Notes: generated by a model from the sequence alone, not told the origin. A stretch of 64,000 bases of DNA from Faecalibacterium prausnitzii (GCF_003287495.1 NZ_PRLE01000001.1:248001-312000), one strand, 5' to 3'; positions 24,367-33,185 are shown, numbered from the stretch's first letter. Numbers and translations: made by a program.

Positions 24367-24395
24367 TTGCAGAGCCGGAATTGGTGTGGTATACT
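24367..24395 (+). promoter_or_regulatory. Promoter of the DUF1846 gene
   Basis: -35 TTGCAG (24367-24372), 17-base spacer ending TGTGG (extended -10), -10 TATACT (24390-24395). Confidence 0.7.
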
Positions 24396-24435
24396 ATTAA
24401 CATTGTGTTATTGAAACAGGAAGAGGGGTCAACGA

Positions 24436-25926
24436 ATGAAAAAAGGCTTTGACAACGATAAATATCTTCTCATGCAGTCCCAGCACATCCGGGAGCGCAT
24501 TGCCCAGTTTGACAACAAGCTCTACCTGGAGTTTGGCGGCAAGCTGTTTGATGACTACCACGCCTCCCGCGTGCTGCCCGGCTTCCAGCCGGATTCCAAG
24601 CTGCAGATGCTGCTCCAGCTGAAAGACCAGGCGGAGATCGTCATCGTCATCAGCGCGGAGGACATCATCAGCAGCAAGGTTCGCGGTGATTACGGCATCA
24701 CCTATGATCTGGACGTGCTCCGCCTCATCGACGCGTTCCAGGGCGTTGGCCTGTTTGTGGGCAGTGTCTGCATCACCATGTACACCGCCGCCCCCGAGGT
24801 GGAGCAGTTTGAGCAGCGGCTCAACGGGCTGGGCATCCGGACGTTCCGCCACTACAAGATCCCCGGCTACCCCAACGATGTGGCCCGCATCGTCAGCGAC
24901 GAGGGCTACGGCAAGAACGAGTACATCGAGACCCAGCGCCCGCTGGTGGTCATCACGGCCCCCGGCCCCGGCAGCGGCAAAATGGCCACCTGTCTGTCCC
25001 AGCTGTACCACGAGTACAAGCGAGGCGTCAAGGCCGGTTACGCCAAGTTTGAAACGTTCCCCATCTGGAACATTCCCCTCAAACACCCGGTCAACCTGGC
25101 CTACGAGGCCGCTACCGCCGACCTGAACGATGTGAACATGATCGACCCGTTCCATCTGGAGGCCTACGGCAAGACCGCTGTCAACTACAACCGCGACATT
25201 GAGATCTTCCCGGTGGTCAACGCCATGTTTGAGCTGATCGCGGGCAAGAGCCCCTACCACTCTCCCACCGACATGGGCGTGAACATGGCCGGCAACTGCA
25301 TTGTGGACGATGCTGTCTGCCGCGAGGCTTCCCGCAATGAGATCGTCCGCCGCTACTTCAAGGCCCTGTGCGACCAGAAAGTCAGCGGAAACGCCAGCAG
25401 TGAGCTGTTCAAGCTGGAACTGCTCCTCAATCAGGCAGGCCTCACCGTGGGCAGCCGCCCGGTAGAGCAGCAGTCTCACGCTGTCTCTGAGAAGACCGGC
25501 GGTGCTCCCGCTGCCGCCATCCAGCTGCCGGATGGTACCGTTGTCACCGGCAAAACCGGCCCTCTGCTGGGTGCTGCTTCCTCTGCCCTGCTGAATGCCC
25601 TCAAGAAGCTGGCCGGCATCGACCAGGAAGAAGACCTCGTCTCCTGCCGCGCCATTGAGCCCATCCAGACCCTGAAAACCAATTATCTGGGCAGCAAGAA
25701 TCCCCGCCTGCATACCGACGAGATCCTGATTGCCCTTTCCAGCTCGGCTGCCGAGAACGAGACTGCCGCCAAGGCCCTGCGCCAGCTCTCCATGCTGAAA
25801 GGCTGCGACATGCACTCGACCGTCATCCTGTCCAGTGTGGACACCGATACCATCAAACGGCTGGGCATGTACCTGACCTGTGAGCCGGTTTATGAGGAAG
25901 AGGACCGCAAGTACCACAAGCGCTGA
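24436..25926 (+). CDS. DUF1846 domain-containing protein
   Basis: 496 residues, soluble. The sequence KKGFDNDKYLLMQSQHIRER at the start, GGKLFDDYHASRVLPGF, and VVITAPGPGSGKMATCLSQLYHE (a P-loop-like GPGSGKMAT) are signatures of DUF1846. DPFHLEAYGKTAVNYNRDIE and YHSPTDMGVNMAGN are further invariant stretches. GAGGGG lies before the ATG. Crystal structures exist for the family but its reaction is not known to me; the P-loop suggests nucleotide binding. It is a single-gene unit with its own promoter and a shared terminator. Confidence 0.9.
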   Translation: MKKGFDNDKYLLMQSQHIRERIAQFDNKLYLEFGGKLFDDYHASRVLPGFQPDSKLQMLLQLKDQAEIVIVISAEDIISSKVRGDYGITYDLDVLRLIDAFQGVGLFVGSVCITMYTAAPEVEQFEQRLNGLGIRTFRHYKIPGYPNDVARIVSDEGYGKNEYIETQRPLVVITAPGPGSGKMATCLSQLYHEYKRGVKAGYAKFETFPIWNIPLKHPVNLAYEAATADLNDVNMIDPFHLEAYGKTAVNYNRDIEIFPVVNAMFELIAGKSPYHSPTDMGVNMAGNCIVDDAVCREASRNEIVRRYFKALCDQKVSGNASSELFKLELLLNQAGLTVGSRPVEQQSHAVSEKTGGAPAAAIQLPDGTVVTGKTGPLLGAASSALLNALKKLAGIDQEEDLVSCRAIEPIQTLKTNYLGSKNPRLHTDEILIALSSSAAENETAAKALRQLSMLKGCDMHSTVILSSVDTDTIKRLGMYLTCEPVYEEEDRKYHKR

Positions 25927-25945
25927 TTTTCCTCCCCTATGACAC

Positions 25946-25985
25946 AAAAAGCCCGTTCCGCGAAGCTTTCACGGAACGGGCTTTT
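25946..25985. terminator. Bidirectional terminator between DUF1846 and the amino-acid ABC operon
   Basis: AAAAGCCCGTTCCG / CGGAACGGGCTTTT stem with an 11-base loop, A and T runs on both sides, serving two convergent genes. Confidence 0.9.
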
Positions 25986-25995
25986 CTGATGCGTT

Positions 25996-26781
25996 TTATT
26001 CGGAATAGTGTGCCAGGAACTGTTTGGTACGCTCCTCCTTGGGATGGTCGATGAGCTCTTTGGCAGGGCCCTCTTCCACCACCACGCCGCCATCCATAAA
26101 GAGGATGCGGTCTGCCACGTCGCGGGCAAAGTGCATCTCGTGGGTGACGATGATCATCGTGGTCTTCCGATCGGCCAGGTCTCGCAGCACCCGGAGGACT
26201 TCGCCGGTCAGCTCCGGGTCCAGCGCGGAAGTGGGCTCGTCAAAACAGAGGATGTCCGGGTGGAGAGCCAGCGCGCGGGCAATGGCCACGCGCTGCTGCT
26301 GGCCGCCGGAGAGCTGGTGTGGGTAGTGGTTTGCCCGCTCCGAGAGGCCCATCTGGGCCAGCAGCTCTCTGGCCTGTGCTTCCAGCTCGGCGTGGATGGC
26401 CTTTTTGTTGGCCTTATAATCCGGCCGCTCCTTTGCCAGCAGCTCTCCGGCCAGCATTACATTCTGCAGGGCCGTGTACTGCGGGAAGAGGTTAAAGTTC
26501 TGGAACACGAGGCCGAAGTGGAGCCGCTTTTTGCGGATCTCGCTCTCCCGCTGGGTGGCGGGGTCGGCGGCATCCCACATGGTCTCACCGTTGACCTTGA
26601 TGACGCCGGTATCCGGCCGCTCCAGAAAGTTGAGGCAGCGCAGCAGCGTGGTTTTGCCAGAACCGGAGGAACCAATGATCGCCAGCGCCTCGCCTTTTTC
26701 CAAAGTCAGTGAAATGTCCTTGAGGACCTTGGTATCCTCAAAATTTTTCCCGATGCCGGAGGCTTCGAGTAATGCCATCAT
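25996..26781 (-). CDS. Amino-acid ABC transporter ATP-binding protein
   Basis: 261 residues. Walker A IGSSGSGKTTLLRCLNFLE, Q-loop GLVFQNFNLFPQYTALQN, signature LSGGQQQR, Walker B DILCFDEPTSALDPEL and H-loop VTHEMHFARDVADRI are all of the polar amino-acid (GlnQ/HisP) type. GAGGAGGGCG precedes the ATG at 26781. A 20-residue insertion around KERPDYKANKKAIHAELEAQ lies between the Q-loop and the signature, longer than in GlnQ. It is the last gene of a binding protein-permease-ATPase set. The transported amino acid cannot be told. Confidence 0.92.
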   Translation of the reverse strand: MMALLEASGIGKNFEDTKVLKDISLTLEKGEALAIIGSSGSGKTTLLRCLNFLERPDTGVIKVNGETMWDAADPATQRESEIRKKRLHFGLVFQNFNLFPQYTALQNVMLAGELLAKERPDYKANKKAIHAELEAQARELLAQMGLSERANHYPHQLSGGQQQRVAIARALALHPDILCFDEPTSALDPELTGEVLRVLRDLADRKTTMIIVTHEMHFARDVADRILFMDGGVVVEEGPAKELIDHPKEERTKQFLAHYSE

Positions 26782-26793
26782 GTTTCGCCCTCC

Positions 26794-27453
26794 TCAGCAG
26801 CGGAAATAGTCCATCTTCTTCTCGGCCCAGTTGAGCAGGAGCGTGAGAGCTCCCACAAAGACGAGGAAGAAGATCGCGGTGGAAAACAGCGGCCAGATGA
26901 GGCCCTTTGCGCTGTATTCCTTTGCCATCATGATGATTTCTTTGTTTGCAATGGTGTTGGCCAGCGAGGTATCCTTGACCAGGGTAATGATCTCATTGCC
27001 CATGGGAGGCAGGATGCGTTTGATCACCTGCAGCAATGTGACCTTGAAGAAGATCTGGGTCTTGGTCATGCCCAGCACCTGCCCGGCCTCAGTCTGGCCC
27101 TTGGGCACCGCCTCGATGCCGCCGCGGTAGATCTCCGAGAAGTAGCAGGCGTAGTTGATGGCAAAAGCCACCACCGCCGCCACCAGACGGCCATTGGAGC
27201 CGGAGGGCCAGGGGTTATTGAAGCCCATCAGGCCCGGGCCTAAATAGATGACGATGATCTGAAGCATCAGCGGGGTGCCGCGGATGATCCAGACGAACGT
27301 CTTGACCGCGCCGCGCAGGGGGGCGCAGCGGCTCATGGAGCCAAACGCCACCACCAGCCCCAGCGGCAGGGAGAACACCAGTGTCCAGAAAAAGAGCTCA
27401 CAGTTGAGCAGAAACGCGCCGGAAAGGCGCTCAAGAATCACAGTCACAAACAC
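26794..27453 (-). CDS. Amino-acid ABC transporter permease
   Basis: 219 residues with about five membrane spans. WIIRGTPLMLQIIVIYLG and YFSEIYRGGIEAVPKGQTEAG (the EAA-loop region, GQTEAGQVLGMTKTQIF) are the markers of the His/Glu/Gln permease family. The start is a GTG at 27453 with only a weak GGGTG box; an ATG a few bases earlier is out of frame. It lies between the binding protein and the ATPase. Only one permease gene is present, so the channel is likely a homodimer. Confidence 0.9.
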   Translation of the reverse strand: MFVTVILERLSGAFLLNCELFFWTLVFSLPLGLVVAFGSMSRCAPLRGAVKTFVWIIRGTPLMLQIIVIYLGPGLMGFNNPWPSGSNGRLVAAVVAFAINYACYFSEIYRGGIEAVPKGQTEAGQVLGMTKTQIFFKVTLLQVIKRILPPMGNEIITLVKDTSLANTIANKEIIMMAKEYSAKGLIWPLFSTAIFFLVFVGALTLLLNWAEKKMDYFRC

Positions 27454-27484
27454 ACACCCATCAATTCAAACGTACGTTCGGTTT

Positions 27485-28333
27485 TTACTCCGCCAGAGTC
27501 AGACCATATTTCTCGGCCAGAGCGCCCATGGTGCCATCGGCCTTGAGCTCGTCAAAGGCGGTGTCCACAGCGGCGGCCACATCGCTGCCCTTGCGGAATG
27601 CCACGCCGTACTCTTCCACATTCATCTCGTCCACCATTTTCAGGTTGGCGTAATCGGTGCCCTCGCCGATCATGGCCGAAGCCAGGGTCAGGTCCAGCAC
27701 AGCAGCGTCGGCGGTGCCGGCGGCAACTTCCATCAGGCAGTCCGTCTGGACGCTCTTGGAAACGTAATCGGCCTGTGCCAGGTTCTCGTCCTCCTGGATG
27801 GTGGTCTCACCGGCGGAACCGGCCTCGGCGACCACGGTCTTACCCACGAGGTCTGCGGTGGAGGTGTACTCGGTGCCATCCTTGACCACAACGACCTGTG
27901 CGTTCTTGACGTAGGGCTTGGTGCAGGCCATGTTCTCCTCACGGTCATCCGTCAGGGTCAGGCCGTTCCAGATGCAGTCGATGCTCTTGGCGGCCAGCTC
28001 GGTCTCCTTGGTGTCCCAGCTGATCTCCACGAACTCCGGCTCCACGCCCAGCTTCTCGCAGACGGCGGTTGCCAGCTCGGTGTCAAAGCCCGTAAAGTTG
28101 CCGTCAGCATCGGTGTAGTTCATGGGCTCATACACGGTGTAGCCAATGACCATCTTGCCGTTGGACTGGATGTAGGCCAGGTCGCTGTCCGCGTCCGAGA
28201 CCGCGGAAGCAGCGGCAGAACCAGCCGCCGCGCTGGAAGCCGTGGAAGAAGCAGCCGTGCTGGAAGCACCACCACAGGCAGCCAGGCTCAGTGCCATGGC
28301 ACCGGCCAGAAATGCAGATACGATTCGTTTCAT
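27485..28333 (-). CDS. Amino-acid ABC transporter substrate-binding lipoprotein
   Basis: 282 residues. Signal with lipobox (SAFLAGAMALSLAAC, cysteine at about residue 20), a Ser/Ala linker to about 45, then a family 3 solute-binding fold: GKMVIGYTVYEPMNYTDADG, FTGFDTELATAVCEKLGVEP, SIDCIWNGLTLTDDREEN. GAGGGGAAG precedes the ATG at 28333; the 23-residue extension above it is not used. It catches the amino acid outside and hands it to the permease. The FVEISWDTKETELAAKSID and acidic site pattern do not allow a firm substrate guess. Confidence 0.93.
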   Translation of the reverse strand: MKRIVSAFLAGAMALSLAACGGASSTAASSTASSAAAGSAAASAVSDADSDLAYIQSNGKMVIGYTVYEPMNYTDADGNFTGFDTELATAVCEKLGVEPEFVEISWDTKETELAAKSIDCIWNGLTLTDDREENMACTKPYVKNAQVVVVKDGTEYTSTADLVGKTVVAEAGSAGETTIQEDENLAQADYVSKSVQTDCLMEVAAGTADAAVLDLTLASAMIGEGTDYANLKMVDEMNVEEYGVAFRKGSDVAAAVDTAFDELKADGTMGALAEKYGLTLAE

Positions 28334-28437
28334 AAGATCTTCCCCTCTCATTGTCCCATGGCACCAGCCCCGTACCGATCGGGGCGGGCGGCTTCGTTTC
28401 ACCGCTTTACCATGCTAAATTGTTAAACTGTGACTAT

Positions 28438-28480
28438 AGAATAACGCGTTTGCCTCCGTTTTGCAAGAGGCAAACGCGTT
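28438..28480 (-). promoter_or_regulatory. Promoter embedded in a perfect 14-bp inverted repeat
   Basis: AACGCGTTTGCCTC (28443-28456) and GAGGCAAACGCGTT (28467-28480) form a perfect palindrome. On the minus strand the loop holds -35 TTGCAA (28466-28461), one arm is the 17-base spacer and -10 TATTCT is at 28443-28438. It may be an operator, or a terminator of the upstream dehydrogenase genes that overlaps this promoter. Confidence 0.55.
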
Positions 28481-28551
28481 TTTTCGCAGTTTGACGGTTT
28501 GAGAGGGTCATTCCGCCCTTATGGCGGTGAATCTGCACAAGTACCGCGGGG

Positions 28552-29448
28552 TTACTCTGCCAGCGCCGCCTCAATGTTGGCCAGCACTTTCTGGCTCAGC
28601 AGCACAAAGGCCTGCTTGGTGCGGCCTGCCGAGACATTGGCGCAGTGGACATTGGGCCGCTCAAAGAAGCCTTCGGCCACCGGGCCGGCTGCGGCGCGGG
28701 TGTCACAGAAATAATAAGTGCCGGGCTGGTCCAGCCATGCTTCCAGAGCCTCAGAATCAAAGCCGGGGCCGATGGAAGTGTTGAACAGCACCTTTCCCGC
28801 ACCCAGCCGGGCAAACTCTTCCCTGCCCAGCAACAGGACGTTTTTGTTCAGGCAGGTGAACACCACCTCGCTCTCGGCCAGCAGCCGGGCCAACGGCTTG
28901 TACTGCATCCCCTGCTGCTCGGCCTCCGGTTTGCGGGTGCGGCTGTAGTAGGAGATGTCGGCCCCCAGATAGGCCAGTGCATCGGCGATCATTTTACCGG
29001 AAACGCCCAGACCCACGATGCCCACTTTCAGGCCTGTGATCTCCACCGGCTCGTCCCGCAGCATGGGCATTCCAAAGCCATGGAGCAGACCAGTCAGCTC
29101 GTGGAGCACATACTCCACCACGCCCTTATCGCCGTAATCCCGGATGCCCAGCACTTTGATGCCGTGCTGGCGGGCATACGCGATGTCCACATTGGCGCTC
29201 TCCTCCGAGTAGAGGCTGCAGCACATGCCAATGTACTTGAGGTTGGGGCAGCGCTCAATGACATTTTTGCCCATGCGGGAGGTATAGCTCAACAGGGCGG
29301 CATCCGCGTCCCCGATGCGGCGGACGATCTCTTCGTCATCCGCCGGAATATCCCGGTAAAGGACGACTTCCTTAGCATAATCATGCAGTTTTTCTTCAGC
29401 GGACGGGATGAGGCTGACGGGCTCAATGGCAACCAGTTTTTCAAACAT
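28552..29448 (-). CDS. D-isomer specific 2-hydroxyacid dehydrogenase family protein
   Basis: 298 residues. The NAD-binding motif GLKVGIVGLGVSGKMIADAL (about residues 138-157) and the following YYSRTRKPEAE fit the family. The catalytic region is less usual: the substrate half has LLSYTSRMGKNVIERCPNLKYI, and NTSIGPGFDSEALEAWLDQP takes the place of the common NxxRGxxxD motif, so the active-site Arg may be absent. RBS AAGGAGGAA precedes the ATG. It lies 17 bases after the aspartate dehydrogenase-like gene and shares its direction, so they are one unit. Substrate is unknown. Confidence 0.82.
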   Translation of the reverse strand: MFEKLVAIEPVSLIPSAEEKLHDYAKEVVLYRDIPADDEEIVRRIGDADAALLSYTSRMGKNVIERCPNLKYIGMCCSLYSEESANVDIAYARQHGIKVLGIRDYGDKGVVEYVLHELTGLLHGFGMPMLRDEPVEITGLKVGIVGLGVSGKMIADALAYLGADISYYSRTRKPEAEQQGMQYKPLARLLAESEVVFTCLNKNVLLLGREEFARLGAGKVLFNTSIGPGFDSEALEAWLDQPGTYYFCDTRAAAGPVAEGFFERPNVHCANVSAGRTKQAFVLLSQKVLANIEAALAE

Positions 29449-29465
29449 GGCAAAGTTCCTCCTTT

Positions 29466-30266
29466 TTAATAGAAGCAGACGGGCGAAGCCAGATTGCGCA
29501 GCAGGGAGACAACGCTCCAGCCTGCAATGGCGCTGGTGCTGGAGCAGATGTCCACCACTGCCTTGACACCCTCGATCTCGGCCGTAATGCGGTGGTCATC
29601 GCCCACCCAGCCCGGCACCGAGTGCATGGTCACGCCGGTGATCTCCGGGCCCGTGGTGGCCAGCGAGGTAGCAACCGCCACATTGACCCGGCGCGGGAAT
29701 GTGGCAATGGCCTGCTTGGCGTTGCCGGTAAACACCGTTGTCTTCTCAGTATCCGTCAGCAGATGGTCGGCCCACACCGGCGTGTTGCGGAAACCCTTGG
29801 CTCCTGTGTGCGTCTCGATGCCTGCTGTCTCGCTCAGCTGCCGGGCCCGCGCCATCAGGGTAACGGTCTGCAGCACATCAAAGCCGCCGATGGCACCGCT
29901 GGCCAGATGCACCTTTGCCCCGCCCTCCCGGGCGGCCTGCTGCACCTGTGCGTAGAAATCCAGATCCGCAAAGGCACCAATGGAAATGATCACAAGGTTG
30001 ACTCCCCGGCGCAGCACCGGGATGGCCATGGCACGGACCGCCTCCACCGAAGCCGTCTCTACAATGTACTCCGGCTCCAATGCCAGCAGCTCTTCCACAT
30101 CCGCACAGGCCCTGCAGCCCACATTGGAAGCAGTCTTCTCGCTGGAAGCAGGCGTACGGCTGGTGACACCCACCAGCTCATAATCCTCCAACAGACCGTT
30201 TTTCCAGGCGTCTGCCACGATATTGCCCAGGAAACCGCAGCCCACGATGCCAAATTTCGTTTTCAT
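29466..30266 (-). CDS. Aspartate dehydrogenase-like NAD(P) enzyme
   Basis: 266 residues. Rossmann start MKTKFGIVGCGFLGNIVADA, then VEELLALEPEYIVETASVEAVR, IISIGAFADLDFY, LASGAIGGFDVLQT and the C-terminal FPRRVNVAVATSLA match L-aspartate dehydrogenase (NadX / DUF108 type). AAGGAGAAAC precedes the ATG at 30266. Family knowledge: reversible reaction of aspartate with oxaloacetate or iminoaspartate. Next to a 2-hydroxyacid dehydrogenase and an amino-acid importer it suggests interconversion of an amino acid, its keto acid and its hydroxy acid; that is inference. Confidence 0.8.
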   Translation of the reverse strand: MKTKFGIVGCGFLGNIVADAWKNGLLEDYELVGVTSRTPASSEKTASNVGCRACADVEELLALEPEYIVETASVEAVRAMAIPVLRRGVNLVIISIGAFADLDFYAQVQQAAREGGAKVHLASGAIGGFDVLQTVTLMARARQLSETAGIETHTGAKGFRNTPVWADHLLTDTEKTTVFTGNAKQAIATFPRRVNVAVATSLATTGPEITGVTMHSVPGWVGDDHRITAEIEGVKAVVDICSSTSAIAGWSVVSLLRNLASPVCFY

Positions 30267-30312
30267 GTTCGTTTCTCCTTTTCCGTTCCGGCCCAATGGC
30301 CGTATCATATTC

Positions 30313-30321
30313 AGTATACCA
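30313..30321 (-). promoter_or_regulatory. Extended -10 promoter of the dehydrogenase pair
   Basis: ATGG followed by TATACT on the minus strand (TATACT at 30318-30313). No good -35 is seen, but the TGn extension can replace it. Confidence 0.4.
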
Positions 30322-30396
30322 TTTCTTTGGCTGGCATTCTATCCAAAGAGCACGCCGCAACTTCGAGCATTCTGCCAAAGTTTCCTCCAAAACATC

Positions 30397-30426
30397 GCAA
30401 AAAGCCGCCCTTTGCAGAGCGGCTTC
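30397..30426 (-). terminator. Terminator of the tandem-repeat lipoprotein gene
   Basis: AAGCCGC / GCGGCTT stem with a 10-base loop and a T run on the minus strand. Confidence 0.75.
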
Positions 30427-30438
30427 AAAAATCATCCT

Positions 30439-31467
30439 TTATTTTGCTTCTTCCAGCGCTTTGGCGGCGGCTTTTTGCAGATCGGTCACATCAATGGTGC
30501 ATAGGGCAGCCAGGTCCGCATCCGAGTCCTCCGCCGGGAGCTTTGCGATCTCTGCAGCGGTCTTTCCCTTGAGGTAAGAGCAGAAGCCCTCGCTGTGCTC
30601 GTACCATTCCTTGCCCAGAGAGGAAGCACCCCGCATCCCGTAGCTGTCGCCCTGCTCCAGCTTGGTTTTCACGGCGTCCGGAGCCATAACATTGCCGTCC
30701 GACATCACGGTCAGGGCGGGCTCCGCCATATCCCCGATGGCACTGGTCACCCGGCCATCGGAATCGGTGGTCAGGGCCACGATCGTCACATCCACCTGCG
30801 CGTTGACATCCTTGTCATCGGTGGCCGTCACGTCCGAAGAAGCGTTGGCTGCCTCAATCCCCAGCGAGACCCGGTCGCCTTTGGCGGCACCCAGTGCCTC
30901 GGCGTTGGCGCAGGCCTTCGCAACGGCGTCCCGGTAACCGTCAATGGCAATGGTGCAGCTGGAAAGCAGGTCGGCATCCTTGGGCTTCCCGTCTTCCTCC
31001 GTCTCCAGCTTGGCAACTTTTTCGGCTGTCATCCCTTTGAGGTAGTCGGCAAAGGCATCCGCCTGCTCCGTCCACCCTTTTTTGATGCCGGAAGCCGCCG
31101 CCAGCGGGTAATCGTCCCCTTTCTGGCGTTTGGTGCGGTAATCCGTAGGCATGGAGAGCACCCCGCTGCCATCGGCAGAGATGGTGCTCTCCAGCTCATC
31201 AAAGGTCACGTCGATGATCTTCCCCTCACCGTCCAGCAGGACAGCCGCCGCCACAAGGTTGATCTTGCCTGTGCGGTGGTCGTCTGTTGTCTCGGTCAGG
31301 ACTCCCAGGCCGGTTTTCCAGCCCCCATTTTGAGCCGTGCTGGCGGTGCTGCTGCTCATGCCGGACGAGCTCATACTGCCGGAGCCGGAATTCGATTTGC
31401 CGCAGGCCGTCAGCAGCAGCGCCGCTGCCACCACTCCGCTCCAAAGCGCCGTGTGTTTCAGTTTCAT
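30439..31467 (-). CDS. Lipoprotein with two copies of a ~115-residue domain
   Basis: 342 residues. Lipoprotein signal with LLTAC (cysteine 22), a Ser/Gly linker to about 50, then two related units. Unit 1 (about 52-195) and unit 2 (about 222-340) both have a short beta part, GD-Y-MRGASSLGKEWYEHSEGFCSYLKG-type helix (KKGWTEQADAFADYLKGMTA in unit 1, GKEWYEHSEGFCSYLKGKTA in unit 2), EKVAKL or EIAKL, a DADL step, and a CTIAI or CTIDV strand followed by an Ala-rich helix. AAGGGGAGCG precedes the ATG. No family is recognised; the fold may relate to FMN-binding surface lipoproteins. Confidence 0.85.
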   Translation of the reverse strand: MKLKHTALWSGVVAAALLLTACGKSNSGSGSMSSSGMSSSTASTAQNGGWKTGLGVLTETTDDHRTGKINLVAAAVLLDGEGKIIDVTFDELESTISADGSGVLSMPTDYRTKRQKGDDYPLAAASGIKKGWTEQADAFADYLKGMTAEKVAKLETEEDGKPKDADLLSSCTIAIDGYRDAVAKACANAEALGAAKGDRVSLGIEAANASSDVTATDDKDVNAQVDVTIVALTTDSDGRVTSAIGDMAEPALTVMSDGNVMAPDAVKTKLEQGDSYGMRGASSLGKEWYEHSEGFCSYLKGKTAAEIAKLPAEDSDADLAALCTIDVTDLQKAAAKALEEAK

Positions 31468-31569
31468 TTGTTACGCTCCCCTTTCCATCCGCCCTGATCA
31501 GGCGGAGGCTTTTGGGGAAAGTTTACCCGGAGGCTCCCAAGAATATTCATGGTTCAGAATCCAACCGAA

Positions 31570-33120
31570 TCACATCAGGGGGCTGAGCAGGCGGAGCACA
31601 CTGTCCAGCAGGGTGCCCAGCAGGTTGGTGCGGCAGTCCGAGAGCTGCACTTCCCGGCATTTGCGCAGGGTGTTGAGGACATCGTCCCGCAGGGCCAGGA
31701 TCTGGCTGTTGCGGTAAAGCAGGGTGCCGCACTCAAAGTGGAGGAACAAACTGCGGTAATCCATATTGATGCTGCCCACCACGGCCACATGGTCGTCACT
31801 GACATAGCACTTGGCGTGGAGGAAACCGGGCGTGTACTCGTATATTTTCACCCCGGCCCGGAGGAGAGGCACGTAGTAGGAGCGGGTCAGCCGGAAGACC
31901 AGCTTTTTGTCCGGGATGCCGGGCAGGATGAGCCGGACGTCCACGCCCCGTTTGGCCGCGCCTTTCATGGCCCCCAGCAGCTCCTGCCCCACGGAGAAGT
32001 AGGGCGTATAGAGATAGACATAGCGCTTGGCCTGGGCCAGAATGTTCAGGTAAACCGTCTCCGCCACGTTTTCCTCGTCCAGCGGGCTGTCCGCGTAGGG
32101 CTGCACCAGCCCGTCCGAAGTCTCGGGCAGCTGCTCCGGCGTTGGGGCAAAGGGGGTATAATCCGTCTCACTGGGGCGGAACGCGTTCCAGACGTTGAGG
32201 AATGTGACCGTAAAATTCCAGGCGGCGGCTCCTTCCAGCCGGATGGCGGCATCTTTCCAGTAGCCAAAGCGTTTTTCCGCGTTGATATATTCATCCGCCA
32301 GGTTGACGCCGCCCGTGTAGGCCACACTGCCATCCACCACCACGATCTTGCGGTGATCCCGGTGGTTCATCACCACGGAGACCAGCGGCACCACCGGGTT
32401 GAACGGGATGCAGCGGATGTGATGCCGCTCCATCCGGACCACGAAATCCTTGGGCAGGCCCAGAAGACTGCCAAAATCATCGTAGATCAGGCGGACATCC
32501 ACCCCCTGCGCGGCCTTGCGCATCAAAATCTCTTCCACGCCACTCCACATTTTGCCGGAGCGGACAATGAAGTATTCCAGAAAGATGAATTTCTCGGCTT
32601 TTTCCAGATCGGCCAGCAGCTTCGGGTACATGGCCTCTCCGCAGGAAAAATACCGCGCCTGTGTCTTATCCCATACCGGGAACGGACCGTACCGGGCCAC
32701 ATAGCGGCTCAGGCCGGAAAAATGATCTCCCGCCAGCTGCCGCGCCGGCCCGGGCTGCTGGGCCAGATCTCCCGTGTGGGCTTTCTCCACGCTCTGCATC
32801 CGGCGGCGCATCCCTTTGGAGGGTGCTTTGTTGCCAAATACCAGATACAGGGCTCCGCCCAGCAGCGGCAGCAGACCGATCAGAACGATCCAGATGATCT
32901 TATAAGAGCTGTCCTCATCCTTGCGGACCAGATACAGCACGATGAACAGACTGAGCAGCCGGAGTGCCGCATTGACCCATATCCGGCCTGTGGTCAGGTA
33001 GCTGAACGCCCAGAGCAGCCAGCCCGCCTGCAACAGAACAAGGGCCACCGTAATGGTAGCCCTGTTGAGAAGTCTGCTGAAAAATTTTACGATCGGCAGT
33101 CGAAAGAACATCCGCGCCAC
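31570..33120 (-). CDS. cls: Cardiolipin synthase
   Basis: 516 residues. Two N-terminal spans (TITVALVLLQAGWLLWAFSY and KIIWIVLIGLLPLLGGALYLVFG), then two phospholipase D units. The first HKD motif is NHRDHRKIVVVDGSVAYTGG, the second GFLHAKCYVSDDHVAVVGS. RSLFLHFECG is the third conserved stretch. Family knowledge: joins two phosphatidylglycerol molecules to make cardiolipin at the membrane. AGAGAGGTGGCGCGG precedes the ATG. Promoter lies at 33155-33183. The lipoprotein gene follows 102 bases downstream and may share the transcript. Confidence 0.94.
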   Translation of the reverse strand: MARMFFRLPIVKFFSRLLNRATITVALVLLQAGWLLWAFSYLTTGRIWVNAALRLLSLFIVLYLVRKDEDSSYKIIWIVLIGLLPLLGGALYLVFGNKAPSKGMRRRMQSVEKAHTGDLAQQPGPARQLAGDHFSGLSRYVARYGPFPVWDKTQARYFSCGEAMYPKLLADLEKAEKFIFLEYFIVRSGKMWSGVEEILMRKAAQGVDVRLIYDDFGSLLGLPKDFVVRMERHHIRCIPFNPVVPLVSVVMNHRDHRKIVVVDGSVAYTGGVNLADEYINAEKRFGYWKDAAIRLEGAAAWNFTVTFLNVWNAFRPSETDYTPFAPTPEQLPETSDGLVQPYADSPLDEENVAETVYLNILAQAKRYVYLYTPYFSVGQELLGAMKGAAKRGVDVRLILPGIPDKKLVFRLTRSYYVPLLRAGVKIYEYTPGFLHAKCYVSDDHVAVVGSINMDYRSLFLHFECGTLLYRNSQILALRDDVLNTLRKCREVQLSDCRTNLLGTLLDSVLRLLSPLM

Positions 33121-33154
33121 CTCTCTCCCCGGTCAGTTTCTCTGGAATGAAGAT

Positions 33155-33183
33155 AGTATAGCGCGTTTTTTCAGTTTTATCAA
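33155..33183 (-). promoter_or_regulatory. Promoter of cls
   Basis: Minus strand -35 TTGATA (33183-33178), 17-base spacer, -10 TATACT (33160-33155). Confidence 0.7.
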
Positions 33184-33185
33184 GC

